In this document: piece by piece, positions 34,019 through 43,564 of the stretch
How positions within the stretch are numbered: the first letter of the stretch is position 1
Layout of the letters: each line of letters opens with the position of its first letter
DNA from: Pelomonas sp965229315
Lineage (GTDB): Bacteria; Pseudomonadota; Gammaproteobacteria; Burkholderiales; Burkholderiaceae_C
Assembly: GCF_965229315.1 (NCBI RefSeq)
Contig: NZ_CBDDJA010000002.1
Coordinates: forward strand, 1,922,001 to 1,986,000
DNA length: 64,000 nucleotides
Direction: 5' to 3'
The notes under the pieces: generated by a model
What the model was told of the DNA's origin: nothing
The model's database searches: none
What the model saw: the letters and a program-made list of their open reading frames with translations, nothing else
Position numbers and translations under genes: made by a program

Positions 34019-36325
34019 TCAGACCTTGCTCAACGTCAGCGTGCCGAAGGCGGCACCCAGCGCGGCGGTTTGTGCGAGGCCGGCGGGCACACGGGCGAGG
34101 CCTTCAGGCAGACCGGCTTCGAGGCGGGCGGGCAGTTGGGCCGCGCCGCCGTCTTGAACGATGCGGACGTAGTCGCCGTCGTGCAGAGCCAGCTGCTGCC
34201 ACAGGCCAGTGGGCAGGCCCACCATTGCCGCTTCACGGCCATCGGCCGTCAGCTGCAGCGAGGTCGAGTTGCGCACCAGCGCGTCGGTCGCGTAGATAGG
34301 CAGGTTGCCGAAGCGTTCGACACCATCGGCCTTGGCAACGATTTGTGGCGTGGCAGAGGTGCCATTGCTGAGGCGGGCCGCGATATCACCTCCCAGCGCC
34401 TGCTCGCGCACCTGCTCGGAGCTGTCCTGGTCAAAGCCCGGCAGGCCCAGCAGGTTGCCCAGCACGCGCAGCACCTTCCAGCCCGGGCGCGTCTCGGCCA
34501 GCGGCCTGACGACGCCGACGAAGCTCTGCAGCCGGCCCTCGGCGTTGACGAAGCTGCCGGAGGTCTCGGTGAACGGCGCAATGGGCAGCAGCACATCGGC
34601 GTATTCGAGACCGCTCTTGAACGGACTCAGCACGACGACCATCTCGGCCGCGTCCAGCGCCTTGGCGGCGGCGCCCGTGTTGGCCGCATCCAGTACCGGG
34701 TCGGTGTTCAGCAGCAGCGCGGCCTTCAGCGGCGAGCCGGCCAGCATCTGCGCGGCGTTCAGGCCGTCGATCTGCGGTTGCGCCTTGACGAGCTGCGCGC
34801 CGACGGTGTTTGCCGCGGCGGTCAGGTAGCCGACGGTCGCGCCGGTCTGCTGGCCAATCCACTGGGCGAGTGCCAGCAGGCTGGCCGCTTGCGGATGTTC
34901 GGCCGCAGCGTTGCCCAGCAGGATGGCCTTGCGCTGGCCGGACGACAGGCTGGCGGCCATGGCCTGGGCTTCATCGGTCGCCGTGCCGGACAGCGGCGCA
35001 CCGTCACCGATCGCGGCGGCCAAATCGGCCAGGGCTTGCACCCAGCCCGAGGGCGCCACGGATTGCGACGCGGCGAGCGGCAGCAGCCAATCGTCGCTGT
35101 TGATGCCAATGCGATGCACGGCCGCACCGCGGCGCGCCGCATGGCGCAGGCGCGCCGCGAACAGCGGGTGGTCCTTTCGCAGGTTGGAGCCGACGACCAG
35201 CGCCCGGTCCAGCTCGGACAGGCTGGCGATGCTGGTGCCCAGCCAGCGGGCCTGGCCGGCGGGTGCGGCGTTGCCGAAATCGCTGTGGCGCAGGCGGTGG
35301 TCGACGTTGTCACTGCCCAGGCCGCGCACCAGTTGCGCCAGCAAATGCAGTTCCTCGACGGTGCTGTGGGCCGAGCCCAACGCGCCGATGGCTGCCGCGC
35401 CGTGGTCAGCCTTGATGGACTTCAGGCCGTTGGCGACGTATTCCAGCGCCGTCGTCCAGTCGACCTGCTTCCAGGCACCGCCCTGCTTGATCATGGGCGC
35501 GGTCAGGCGCGCGTCGCTGTTCAGCGCTTCGTAGCTGAAGCGGTCGCGGTCGGCGATCCAGCATTCGTTGACGTCTTCGTTCTCCAGCGGCACGACGCGC
35601 AGGACCTGGTGGTTCTTGACCTGGACGATCAGGTTGGCGCCGGTGGAGTCGTGCGGGCTGACGCTCTTGCGGCGCGACAGCTCCCAGGTGCGGGCGCTGT
35701 AGCGGAAGGGCTTGCTGGTCAGCGCGCCGACCGGGCAGATGTCGATCATGTTGCCCGACAGCTCGGAGTCCACCGTGCGGCCGACGAAGGTCTGGATCTC
35801 GCTGTGCTCGCCACGGTGGGCCATGCCCAGCTCCATGACGCCGGCGATCTCCTGGCCGAAGCGCACGCAGCGGGTGCAGTGGATGCAGCGGCTCATCTCC
35901 TCCATCGAGATCAGCGGGCCCACGTTCTTGTGGAAGACGACGCGCTTTTCTTCGGCGTAGCGGCTCTTGCCCGCGCCGTAGCCCACGGCCAGATCCTGCA
36001 GCTGGCACTCGCCGCCCTGGTCGCAGATCGGGCAGTCCAGCGGGTGGTTGATCAGCAGGAATTCCATGACACCCTGCTGGGCCTTGAGCGCCTTGTCGCT
36101 CTTGGTGCGCACGATCATGCCCTGCGTGACCGGCGTGGCGCAGGCGGGCATGGGCTTGGGTGCCTTCTCCACGTCCACCAGGCACATGCGGCAGTTGGCC
36201 GCGATGCTGAGCTTCTTGTGGTAGCAGAAGTGCGGGATGTAGGTGCCGGCCTTTTCGGCGGCATGCATGACCATGCTGCCTTCCTGCACCGAGACCTTGT
36301 TGCCGTCGAGTTCGATTTCAACCAT
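34019..36325 (-). CDS. nuoG: NADH-quinone oxidoreductase subunit G
   Basis: This 768-residue subunit has, from the N-terminus, a [2Fe-2S] ferredoxin domain (CRMCLVDVEK near residue 46), the His/Cys motif HPLDCPICDQGGECQLQD near 93-110 that binds cluster N5, and a [4Fe-4S] site CIHCTRCVRFG. A large molybdopterin-oxidoreductase-like domain follows that has lost the cofactor. The second half is Ala-rich and less conserved. It carries electrons between the NuoF/E module and NuoB/I. Confidence 0.95.
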   Translation of the reverse strand: MVEIELDGNKVSVQEGSMVMHAAEKAGTYIPHFCYHKKLSIAANCRMCLVDVEKAPKPMPACATPVTQGMIVRTKSDKALKAQQGVMEFLLINHPLDCPICDQGGECQLQDLAVGYGAGKSRYAEEKRVVFHKNVGPLISMEEMSRCIHCTRCVRFGQEIAGVMELGMAHRGEHSEIQTFVGRTVDSELSGNMIDICPVGALTSKPFRYSARTWELSRRKSVSPHDSTGANLIVQVKNHQVLRVVPLENEDVNECWIADRDRFSYEALNSDARLTAPMIKQGGAWKQVDWTTALEYVANGLKSIKADHGAAAIGALGSAHSTVEELHLLAQLVRGLGSDNVDHRLRHSDFGNAAPAGQARWLGTSIASLSELDRALVVGSNLRKDHPLFAARLRHAARRGAAVHRIGINSDDWLLPLAASQSVAPSGWVQALADLAAAIGDGAPLSGTATDEAQAMAASLSSGQRKAILLGNAAAEHPQAASLLALAQWIGQQTGATVGYLTAAANTVGAQLVKAQPQIDGLNAAQMLAGSPLKAALLLNTDPVLDAANTGAAAKALDAAEMVVVLSPFKSGLEYADVLLPIAPFTETSGSFVNAEGRLQSFVGVVRPLAETRPGWKVLRVLGNLLGLPGFDQDSSEQVREQALGGDIAARLSNGTSATPQIVAKADGVERFGNLPIYATDALVRNSTSLQLTADGREAAMVGLPTGLWQQLALHDGDYVRIVQDGGAAQLPARLEAGLPEGLARVPAGLAQTAALGAAFGTLTLSKV

Positions 36326-36343
36326 GGCTGTTCCTGGGACTGC

Positions 36344-37675
<1,332 letters not shown>

Positions 37676-37682
37676 GTCGTCC

Positions 37683-38198
37683 TCAGGCCTTCACTGCCGT
37701 GGTTGCAGCATTGGCACGCAGCACATCGACGAGTTCGTCGAGGCGCTCGGCCGTCATGAAGCTGCACATCTGGCGGTCGTTGACCAGCATCACCGGCGAG
37801 TCGGCGCAGGCGCCCAGGCACTCGCTCTTCTGCACGGTGAACAGGCCGTCGGCCGTCGTGCCGCCCTCTTCCACGCCCAGCTTGTGGCACAGGTGCTCCA
37901 GCGCCGTCTGGCCGTCGCGCAACTGGCAAGGCAGGTTGGTGCAGACGTTCAGCTTGAACTGGCCCAGCTTGCGCTGGTTGTACATGTTGTAGAAGGTCGT
38001 GACCTCGTACACGGCGATCGGCGCCATGCCCAGATGCGCGGCGATCACGTCCTCGGCCGCGCGGGACACGAAGCCCTCTTCCTGCTGCACGATGGCCAGG
38101 CAGGCCATCACGGCGGACTGGCGCAGCTCGTAGGGATACTTCGCGACCTCGCGGTCGAAGCGAGCGCGGGTGGCGTCAGAGAGTTGGTAGCTGCTCAT
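37683..38198 (-). CDS. nuoE: NADH-quinone oxidoreductase subunit E
   Basis: This 171-residue thioredoxin-like [2Fe-2S] protein has two cysteine pairs, CTNLPC and CLGACADSPVMLVND, which hold cluster N1a next to the FMN of NuoF. An N-terminal helical domain precedes them. Its ATG overlaps the nuoD stop by four bases. Motifs and length are standard. Confidence 0.95.
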   Translation of the reverse strand: MSSYQLSDATRARFDREVAKYPYELRQSAVMACLAIVQQEEGFVSRAAEDVIAAHLGMAPIAVYEVTTFYNMYNQRKLGQFKLNVCTNLPCQLRDGQTALEHLCHKLGVEEGGTTADGLFTVQKSECLGACADSPVMLVNDRQMCSFMTAERLDELVDVLRANAATTAVKA

Positions 38199-39448
38199 CG
38201 ATCAATCTCGCCGAACACGATGTCCATGGTGCCGATGATGGCGACGGCGTCCGCGATCATGTGGCCGCGGCCCATCTCGTCCAGCGCGGCCAGATGCGCG
38301 AAGCCAGGTGCGCGGATCTTCAGCCGATAGGGCTTGTTCGCGCCGTCGCTGACCATGTAGATGCCGAACTCACCCTTGGGGTGCTCGACAGCCGCATAGG
38401 CCTCGCCCTCGGGCACGTGGAAGCCTTCGGTGAAGAGCTTGAAGTGGTGGATCAGCTCTTCCATGTTGGACTTCATGTCCACGCGCGAAGGCGGTGCCAC
38501 CTTGTGGTTGTCGGTGATGACGGGGCCCGGGTTGGCACGCAGCCAGGCCGAGCACTGCTGGATGATGCGGTTGGACTGGCGCATCTCTTCCACGCGCACG
38601 ACATAGCGGTCGTAGGTGTCGCCATTGGTGCCGACCGGGATGTCGAAATCCATCTTGTCGTACACGTCGTAGGGCTGCGTCTTGCGCAGGTCCCAGGCGA
38701 TGCCCGAACCGCGCAGCATGGCACCGGTGAAGCCGAGGTTCAACGCACGCTCGGGCGTCACGACGCCGATGCCGACCGTGCGCTGCTTCCAGATGCGGTT
38801 GTCGGTCAGCAGCGTCTCGTAGTCGTCGACGTTCTTCGGGAAACGCGCGCAGAAGTCGTCGATGAAGTCCAGCATCGAGCCCTGGCGGTTCTCGTTGAGC
38901 TGCGCGATGGCCTTGGCATTGCGGATCTTGCTGACCTTGTACTGCGGCATCACGTCCGGCAGGTCGCGGTAGACACCACCCGGACGGAAATACGCGGCGT
39001 GCATGCGAGCGCCCGACACGGCCTCGTACAGGTCGAACAAGTCCTCACGCTCTCGGAAGCAGTAGATGAGGATGTTCATCGCACCGCAGTCCAGGCCGTG
39101 GCACCCCAGCCAGAGCAGGTGGTTCAGCAGGCGCGTGATCTCGGCAAACATCACGCGGATGTACTGCGCGCGGATCGGCACCTCCAGACCCAGCATCTTC
39201 TCGATGGCCAGGCAGTAGGCATGCTCGTTGGCCATCATCGACACGTAGTCGAGACGGTCCATGTAGGGCAGCGACTGGATGTAGGTCTTGCTCTCGGCGA
39301 GCTTCTCGGTCGCGCGGTGCAGCAGGCCGATGTGCGGATCGGCGCGCTGGATGACTTCGCCGTCCAGTTCCAGCACCAGGCGCAGCACGCCGTGGGCAGC
39401 CGGATGCTGGGGACCGAAGTTCAGCGTGTAGTTCTTGATTTCTGCCAT
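38195..39448 (-). CDS. nuoD: NADH-quinone oxidoreductase subunit D
   Basis: This 417-residue 49-kDa subunit is read from MAEIKNYTLNFGPQHPAAHG. The N-terminal GPQHPAAHGVLRL with its quinone-site histidines, the Tyr/Asp region SYVSM-like DRLDYVSMMANEH, and the C-terminal GEFGIYMVSDGANKPYRLKIR are all conserved. With NuoB it forms the quinone-binding cavity. The first 11 bases downstream of nuoC hold its ribosome-binding site. Confidence 0.96.
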   Translation of the reverse strand: MAEIKNYTLNFGPQHPAAHGVLRLVLELDGEVIQRADPHIGLLHRATEKLAESKTYIQSLPYMDRLDYVSMMANEHAYCLAIEKMLGLEVPIRAQYIRVMFAEITRLLNHLLWLGCHGLDCGAMNILIYCFREREDLFDLYEAVSGARMHAAYFRPGGVYRDLPDVMPQYKVSKIRNAKAIAQLNENRQGSMLDFIDDFCARFPKNVDDYETLLTDNRIWKQRTVGIGVVTPERALNLGFTGAMLRGSGIAWDLRKTQPYDVYDKMDFDIPVGTNGDTYDRYVVRVEEMRQSNRIIQQCSAWLRANPGPVITDNHKVAPPSRVDMKSNMEELIHHFKLFTEGFHVPEGEAYAAVEHPKGEFGIYMVSDGANKPYRLKIRAPGFAHLAALDEMGRGHMIADAVAIIGTMDIVFGEIDR

Positions 39449-39459
39449 GACTGTTCGAC

Positions 39460-40050
39460 TTACAGGCCGCCGTACTTGTCTTCGCGGATGATCCGCGGCG
39501 TGATCTCGCGGGGCTCGATGGTCACCGGCTGGTAGATGACGCGCTTTTGCTCGGCGTCGTAGCGCATCTCGACGTGGCCCGACACCGGGAAGTCCTTGCG
39601 CATCGGGTGGCCGATGAAGCCGTAGTCGGTCAGGATGCGGCGCAGGTCGTTGTGGCCGTCGAAGATGACGCCGAACATGTCGAAGGCTTCGCGCTCGAAC
39701 CAGTTCGCCGAACTCCACACATCGGTGACCGAGGCCACGCAGGGAAAGTCGTCATCGGTGGCGAAGACCTTCAGGCGCAGGCGCCAGTTCTTGGTCACCG
39801 ACAGCAGGTGGCTGACAATGGCGTAGCGCGGGCCTTCACGGCCCCCATTGCCAAAGTCGCTGTAGTCCACACCGCAAAGGTCGATCAACTGCTCGAGCTT
39901 CAGCTCGGGGTGGTCGCGCAGCGTGGTGGCCACGTCGTGGTAATCCACCGCGCGGACGGTCAGCGTCAACTCGCCCAGCGCGTTCTTCAACTCGACGACA
40001 CGTTCGCCGAGGACGGCACCCACTTGCTGGGCCAGGGTTTCGAGGTTCAT
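39460..40050 (-). CDS. nuoC: NADH-quinone oxidoreductase subunit C
   Basis: This subunit of about 196 residues, the 30-kDa protein, has the signature WFEREAFDMFGVIFDGHNDLRRILTDYGF split over the conserved loop near residues 117-145. Two ATGs in frame are possible (MSMNLETL); the second is chosen because AAGG stands seven bases before it and only one base before the first. It is separate from nuoD, not fused as in E. coli. Confidence 0.94.
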   Translation of the reverse strand: MNLETLAQQVGAVLGERVVELKNALGELTLTVRAVDYHDVATTLRDHPELKLEQLIDLCGVDYSDFGNGGREGPRYAIVSHLLSVTKNWRLRLKVFATDDDFPCVASVTDVWSSANWFEREAFDMFGVIFDGHNDLRRILTDYGFIGHPMRKDFPVSGHVEMRYDAEQKRVIYQPVTIEPREITPRIIREDKYGGL

Positions 40051-40066
40051 GCTCATGCCTTGGCGC

Positions 40067-40543
40067 TCAGCGGGCGATGGTGTTTTCGCGGCGGATCTTG
40101 GCCTGCAACTGCAGGATGCCGTACAGCAGCGCCTCGGCCGTCGGTGGGCAGCCGGGCACGTAGACATCCACCGGCACGATGCGGTCGCAGCCGCGCACGA
40201 CGGAGTAGCTGTAGTGGTAGTAGCCGCCGCCGTTGGCGCAGGAGCCCATCGAGAGCACCCAGCGCGGCTCGGCCATCTGGTCGTAGACCTTGCGCAGCGC
40301 CGGCGCCATCTTGTTGCACAGCGTGCCGGCCACGATCATCAGGTCGGACTGGCGCGGGCTCGGGCGGAACAGCATGCCGAAGCGGTCGATGTCGTAGCGC
40401 GCGGCACCCGCGTGCATCATCTCGACAGCACAGCAGGCCAGGCCGAATGTCATCGGCCAGAGCGAGCCGGTCTTGGACCAGTTGATGAGCTTGTCGACCG
40501 ACGTGGTGACAAAGCCCTCTTTCAGGACGCCTTCAATACCCAT
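40067..40543 (-). CDS. nuoB: NADH-quinone oxidoreductase subunit B
   Basis: This 158-residue subunit holds cluster N2, the last iron-sulfur centre before quinone. The tandem cysteines in LACCAVEMMHAG and the later GSCANGG and PGCPPTAEALLYGI cysteines are all present. It sits between nuoA (31 bases upstream) and nuoC (16 bases downstream). Confidence 0.96.
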   Translation of the reverse strand: MGIEGVLKEGFVTTSVDKLINWSKTGSLWPMTFGLACCAVEMMHAGAARYDIDRFGMLFRPSPRQSDLMIVAGTLCNKMAPALRKVYDQMAEPRWVLSMGSCANGGGYYHYSYSVVRGCDRIVPVDVYVPGCPPTAEALLYGILQLQAKIRRENTIAR

Positions 40544-40574
40544 TTGAAATTCCCAGCTTGTGTCGGCCGCAGGC

Positions 40575-40934
40575 TTATTCCCAATCGAGGGCGCCTTTTT
40601 TCCACTCGTAGGCGAAGCCGACGACCAGAATGCCGAGGAAGATCATCATCGCCCAGAAGCCCGTCGCACCGATTTCCTTGAGCGCGACGGCCCAGGGAAA
40701 CAGGAAGGCAATTTCCAGGTCGAAAAGAATGAACAGGATGGCGACGAGGTAGTAGCGCACATCGAATTTCATGCGCGCGTCTTCAAAGGCCTCAAAGCCG
40801 CATTCGTAGGGGGAGTTCTTGGCCGCGTCGGGCCGATTGGGGCCGAGCAGCCCGCCGAGCAACTGGGGTGCAATCCCGACCACTGCGCCGACCAAAATGA
40901 AGAGGATGACGGGCAGATATTGTTCGAGATTCAT
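40575..40934 (-). CDS. nuoA: NADH-quinone oxidoreductase subunit A
   Basis: This 119-residue first gene of the nuo operon encodes a three-helix membrane subunit. The conserved loop KNSPYECGFEAFEDARMKFDVRYYL with the reactive cysteine and the DLEIAFLFPW helix are present. The 226 bases upstream, to the tRNA-Leu gene, should contain the operon promoter; no clear sigma70 hexamer pair stands out, so the operon may also be read from upstream through the tRNA. Confidence 0.95.
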   Translation of the reverse strand: MNLEQYLPVILFILVGAVVGIAPQLLGGLLGPNRPDAAKNSPYECGFEAFEDARMKFDVRYYLVAILFILFDLEIAFLFPWAVALKEIGATGFWAMMIFLGILVVGFAYEWKKGALDWE

Positions 40935-41124
40935 CTTGGCCTTCTCGGGTCGACTAAAACGTCTTCGTCAACATGGCCGCCGGTGAAGCAGGCCACAAAA
41001 GCAAACAGGCGCGCCACCAGCGAATCGAATGATCTCGCTCGCGGATCGCGCCCGCCTTGAACCTTGCGTCGATCAGCCCGGCGTCAAACCGGGCGACTTC
41101 AGCGACAGGCCGCTATGGCTGACC

Positions 41125-41143
41125 CCCGCATCAAAACTGCGGG
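41125..41143 (-). terminator. Hairpin just downstream of tRNA-Leu
   Basis: CCCGCA (41125-41130) pairs with TGCGGG (41138-41143) around a 7-base loop, 18 bases past the tRNA 3' end. There is no U-run after it on the minus strand, so it may be a processing or partial termination signal rather than a full terminator. Confidence 0.35.
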
Positions 41144-41160
41144 AATCCTAGCCGATGTTC

Positions 41161-41245
41161 TGGTGCCGTCGGCGAGACTCGAACTCGCACAGCTTTCGCC
41201 ACTACCCCCTCAAGATAGCGTGTCTACCAATTTCACCACGACGGC
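41161..41245 (-). tRNA. tRNA-Leu (anticodon GAG)
   Basis: This 85-base class II tRNA has acceptor arms GCCGTCG and CGACGGC pairing fully, with genome-encoded CCA (TGG at 41161-41163 on the plus strand). The anticodon stem CTATC/GGTAG encloses the loop TTGAGGG, giving GAG for leucine CUC/CUU codons. The long variable arm and the T-arm GCGAG-TTCGAGT-CTCGC are intact. It lies between secG and nuoA. Confidence 0.95.
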
Positions 41246-41357
41246 AGGTATTCAAATATGCCTGGCAACCGGGGAGGGTTTGCTTGCCAGACAGCCTCGC
41301 ATTCTATACCGAAAGTGACAACCCTCCAGCGGAGGAAGCGAGGCTTTTAGTCGGGAT

Positions 41358-41753
41358 TCAGTTCGCCGCGGACGAAGCGGAAACGGCCGGCGGCACGGTG
41401 GGTGCCACGACGGCGCCCGGGATTGCCGCGGCACCCGATGCGGCCGGCGCCGGCGCGACGACAGGCGAGCGATCCAGCACGTTGTCCGCGGCCGAACTGG
41501 CCGTGCGGCTGTTGGACAGGTAGGCCAGGCCCAGCGTGCAGCCGAAGAACACCGTGGCCGCAAATGCGGTGGTGCGCGACAGGAAATTGGCGCTGCCGGT
41601 GGCGCCGAACAGGCTGCCCGACGCTCCACTGCCAAAGGATGCGCCCATGTCGGCGCCCTTGCCGTGCTGCACCAGCACCAGACCGATGATCGCCAGGGCG
41701 GACAGCAACTGAACGATCAACACCAGATTTGCAAAGAACTGCATTCCAAACAC
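41358..41753 (-). CDS. secG: Protein-export translocase subunit SecG
   Basis: This 131-residue protein has two transmembrane helices, at about residues 5-25 and 52-75, and the conserved GKGADMGASFGSGASGSLFGATGS loop between them. The Ala/Pro-rich tail after residue 85 is longer than in E. coli and is typical of this group. It is the SecYEG subunit that assists protein export. It starts 49 bases after tpiA. Confidence 0.94.
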   Translation of the reverse strand: MFGMQFFANLVLIVQLLSALAIIGLVLVQHGKGADMGASFGSGASGSLFGATGSANFLSRTTAFAATVFFGCTLGLAYLSNSRTASSAADNVLDRSPVVAPAPAASGAAAIPGAVVAPTVPPAVSASSAAN

Positions 41754-41802
41754 TCCATCAAAACTCGTTGACGCCGCGCTCCAATGCGGGCGCCGGGAAA
41801 AC

Positions 41803-42546
41803 TCAGTGGGCGGCCGCCAGGCAGATCGCCGCGAAATCAGCCACTTTCAGCGACGCGCCGCCAATCAGGCCGCCGTCGATGTCGGGTTGCGCGAACAGCT
41901 CGGCCGCGTTGTTGGCCTTGACGCTGCCTCCGTAGAGGATGCGCATCACGCCGGAACGATCAGTGGCAGCCTGCAGTTGCGCGCGCAGCACGGCATGCAC
42001 GGCCTGTGCCTGGGCAGGCGTGGCCGTCAGCCCGGTGCCGATGGCCCAGACGGGCTCGTAGGCCACGACCATCTCGCCGCAGCAGTGGCCCAACGTGTGG
42101 ATGACGGCGGCGAGCTGGCGCTTGACGACGGCGTCCGTCTGCCCGGCGTCGCGCTCGGCGAGCGTCTCGCCGACACAGACGATGGGGCACACGCCATGCG
42201 CGAGCGCAGCCTTGGCCTTGTCCGCCACCAGCTGGTCGCTCTCCGCGTGATACGCGCGGCGCTCCGAGTGGCCGACGATGGCGTAACGGCAACCCACGTC
42301 GGCCAGCATCGCACTCGACACCTCACCGGTGTAGGCGCCCTGCTCATGCGCAGAGCAGTCCTGCGCACCGTAGACCATGGCCGTGCCGGTCAGGGCCAGC
42401 GCAGTCTCGGCGAGATAGGGGAACGGCACGCAGACCGCCACATCGGCATTCCACGGCCCGCCCTCCTTCAGACCCGCCAGCAACTGCGCGTTGGCGGCGC
42501 GGCTGCCGTGCATCTTCCAGTTGCCGACGACGAGTTTTCTTCTCAT
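41803..42546 (-). CDS. tpiA: Triosephosphate isomerase
   Basis: This 247-residue TIM-barrel enzyme interconverts dihydroxyacetone phosphate and glyceraldehyde-3-phosphate. Catalytic Lys11 (GNWKMHG), His93 (VGHSERR) and Glu164 (YEPVWAIGTG) are in place, and the phosphate loops GGSVKANN and GLIGGASLK close the barrel. The ATG at 42546 has GGAG five bases before it; a GTG two codons upstream is less likely. It follows the quinone oxidoreductase by 10 bases. Confidence 0.95.
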   Translation of the reverse strand: MRRKLVVGNWKMHGSRAANAQLLAGLKEGGPWNADVAVCVPFPYLAETALALTGTAMVYGAQDCSAHEQGAYTGEVSSAMLADVGCRYAIVGHSERRAYHAESDQLVADKAKAALAHGVCPIVCVGETLAERDAGQTDAVVKRQLAAVIHTLGHCCGEMVVAYEPVWAIGTGLTATPAQAQAVHAVLRAQLQAATDRSGVMRILYGGSVKANNAAELFAQPDIDGGLIGGASLKVADFAAICLAAAH

Positions 42547-42556
42547 CTCCACTCCA

Positions 42557-43543
42557 TCACCAGTTCAGCACGATCTTGCCGATGTGCTGGTTGGACTCCA
42601 TCAGCGCATGCGCCTCGGCCGCCTGGGCCGCGGGCAGTTCGCGATAGACGACCGGCCTGATGCGACCCGCCTCGATCAGCGGCCAGACCTTGGCGCGCAG
42701 CGAGCGCGCGAGCGCCGCCTTGAACGCCGCCGAGCGCGGGCGCAGCGTCGAGCCGGTGATCGTCAGCCGCTTGCGCAGCACCAGACCGGCATCGATCTGC
42801 GCGTTCACGCCGCCCTGCACCGCGATCAGCGCCAGGCGGCCGTCCTCGGCCAGCGCCTGCACGCCACGACCGATGTAGTCGCCGGCCACCATGTCCAGGA
42901 TCACGTCGACGCCGCAGCCACCGGTGGCCGCCTTGGCTTCAGCCACGAAATCCTGTTCACGGTAGTTGATGGCGACGTCAGCACCCAGCGCCAGGCAGGC
43001 CGCCGCCTTGTCGGCACTGCCCACCGTCACCAGCACGCGGGCACCCAGCGCCACGGCCATCTGGATGGCCGTGACCCCGATGCCACTGCTGCCGCCGTGA
43101 ATCAGCAGCGTTTCGCCCGGCTGCAGCGCAGCACGTTCGAACACGTTGGCCCAGACGGTGAAACAGGTCTCGGGCAGCGTCGCGGCCTGCGCCATCGACC
43201 AGCCCTGTGGCACCGGCAGGCACTGGGCCACAGGCGCCGCGCACAGCTCGGCATAACCGCCACCATTGACCAGCGCACAGACCTTGTCGCCGACCGCGAA
43301 GCCGGCTTCGGCCAGCGCCGCCGCGTCACCCGAGACGATCTCGCCCGCCACTTCCAGGCCGGGCAGATCGCTGGCGCCAGCGGGTGGCGGGTAGGCACCC
43401 TTGCGTTGCAGCACATCCGGCCGGTTGATGCCGGACGCCGCCACGCGGATCAGGCACTCGCCAGGCCCGGCGACCGGATCCGGCCGCGCGGCCAGTTCCA
43501 GCACCTCGGGCCCGCCGGGGCGGGTGATCTCAATGGCTTGCAT
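42557..43543 (-). CDS. NAD(P)H:quinone oxidoreductase, zeta-crystallin/PIG3 type
   Basis: This 328-residue MDR-superfamily protein lacks zinc ligands. The nucleotide site GGSSGIGVTAIQMAVALGARV is near residues 150-170 and the N-terminal half has the GroES-like fold with GINRPDVLQRKGAYPPP, characteristic of the PIG3/TP53I3 subgroup. It probably reduces quinones or enones with NADPH. It is the first gene of the run that continues with tpiA and secG and lies 21 bases after pnp. Confidence 0.88.
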   Translation of the reverse strand: MQAIEITRPGGPEVLELAARPDPVAGPGECLIRVAASGINRPDVLQRKGAYPPPAGASDLPGLEVAGEIVSGDAAALAEAGFAVGDKVCALVNGGGYAELCAAPVAQCLPVPQGWSMAQAATLPETCFTVWANVFERAALQPGETLLIHGGSSGIGVTAIQMAVALGARVLVTVGSADKAAACLALGADVAINYREQDFVAEAKAATGGCGVDVILDMVAGDYIGRGVQALAEDGRLALIAVQGGVNAQIDAGLVLRKRLTITGSTLRPRSAAFKAALARSLRAKVWPLIEAGRIRPVVYRELPAAQAAEAHALMESNQHIGKIVLNW

Positions 43544-43564
43544 CGCTCAGGCGCTCCGCCTTGC

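Noticed and set aside
40935..41160. A sigma70 promoter for the nuo operon
   Set aside because: TTGACG occurs twice on the minus strand of the gap, but no convincing -10 stands at 16-18 bases; not reported as a feature.
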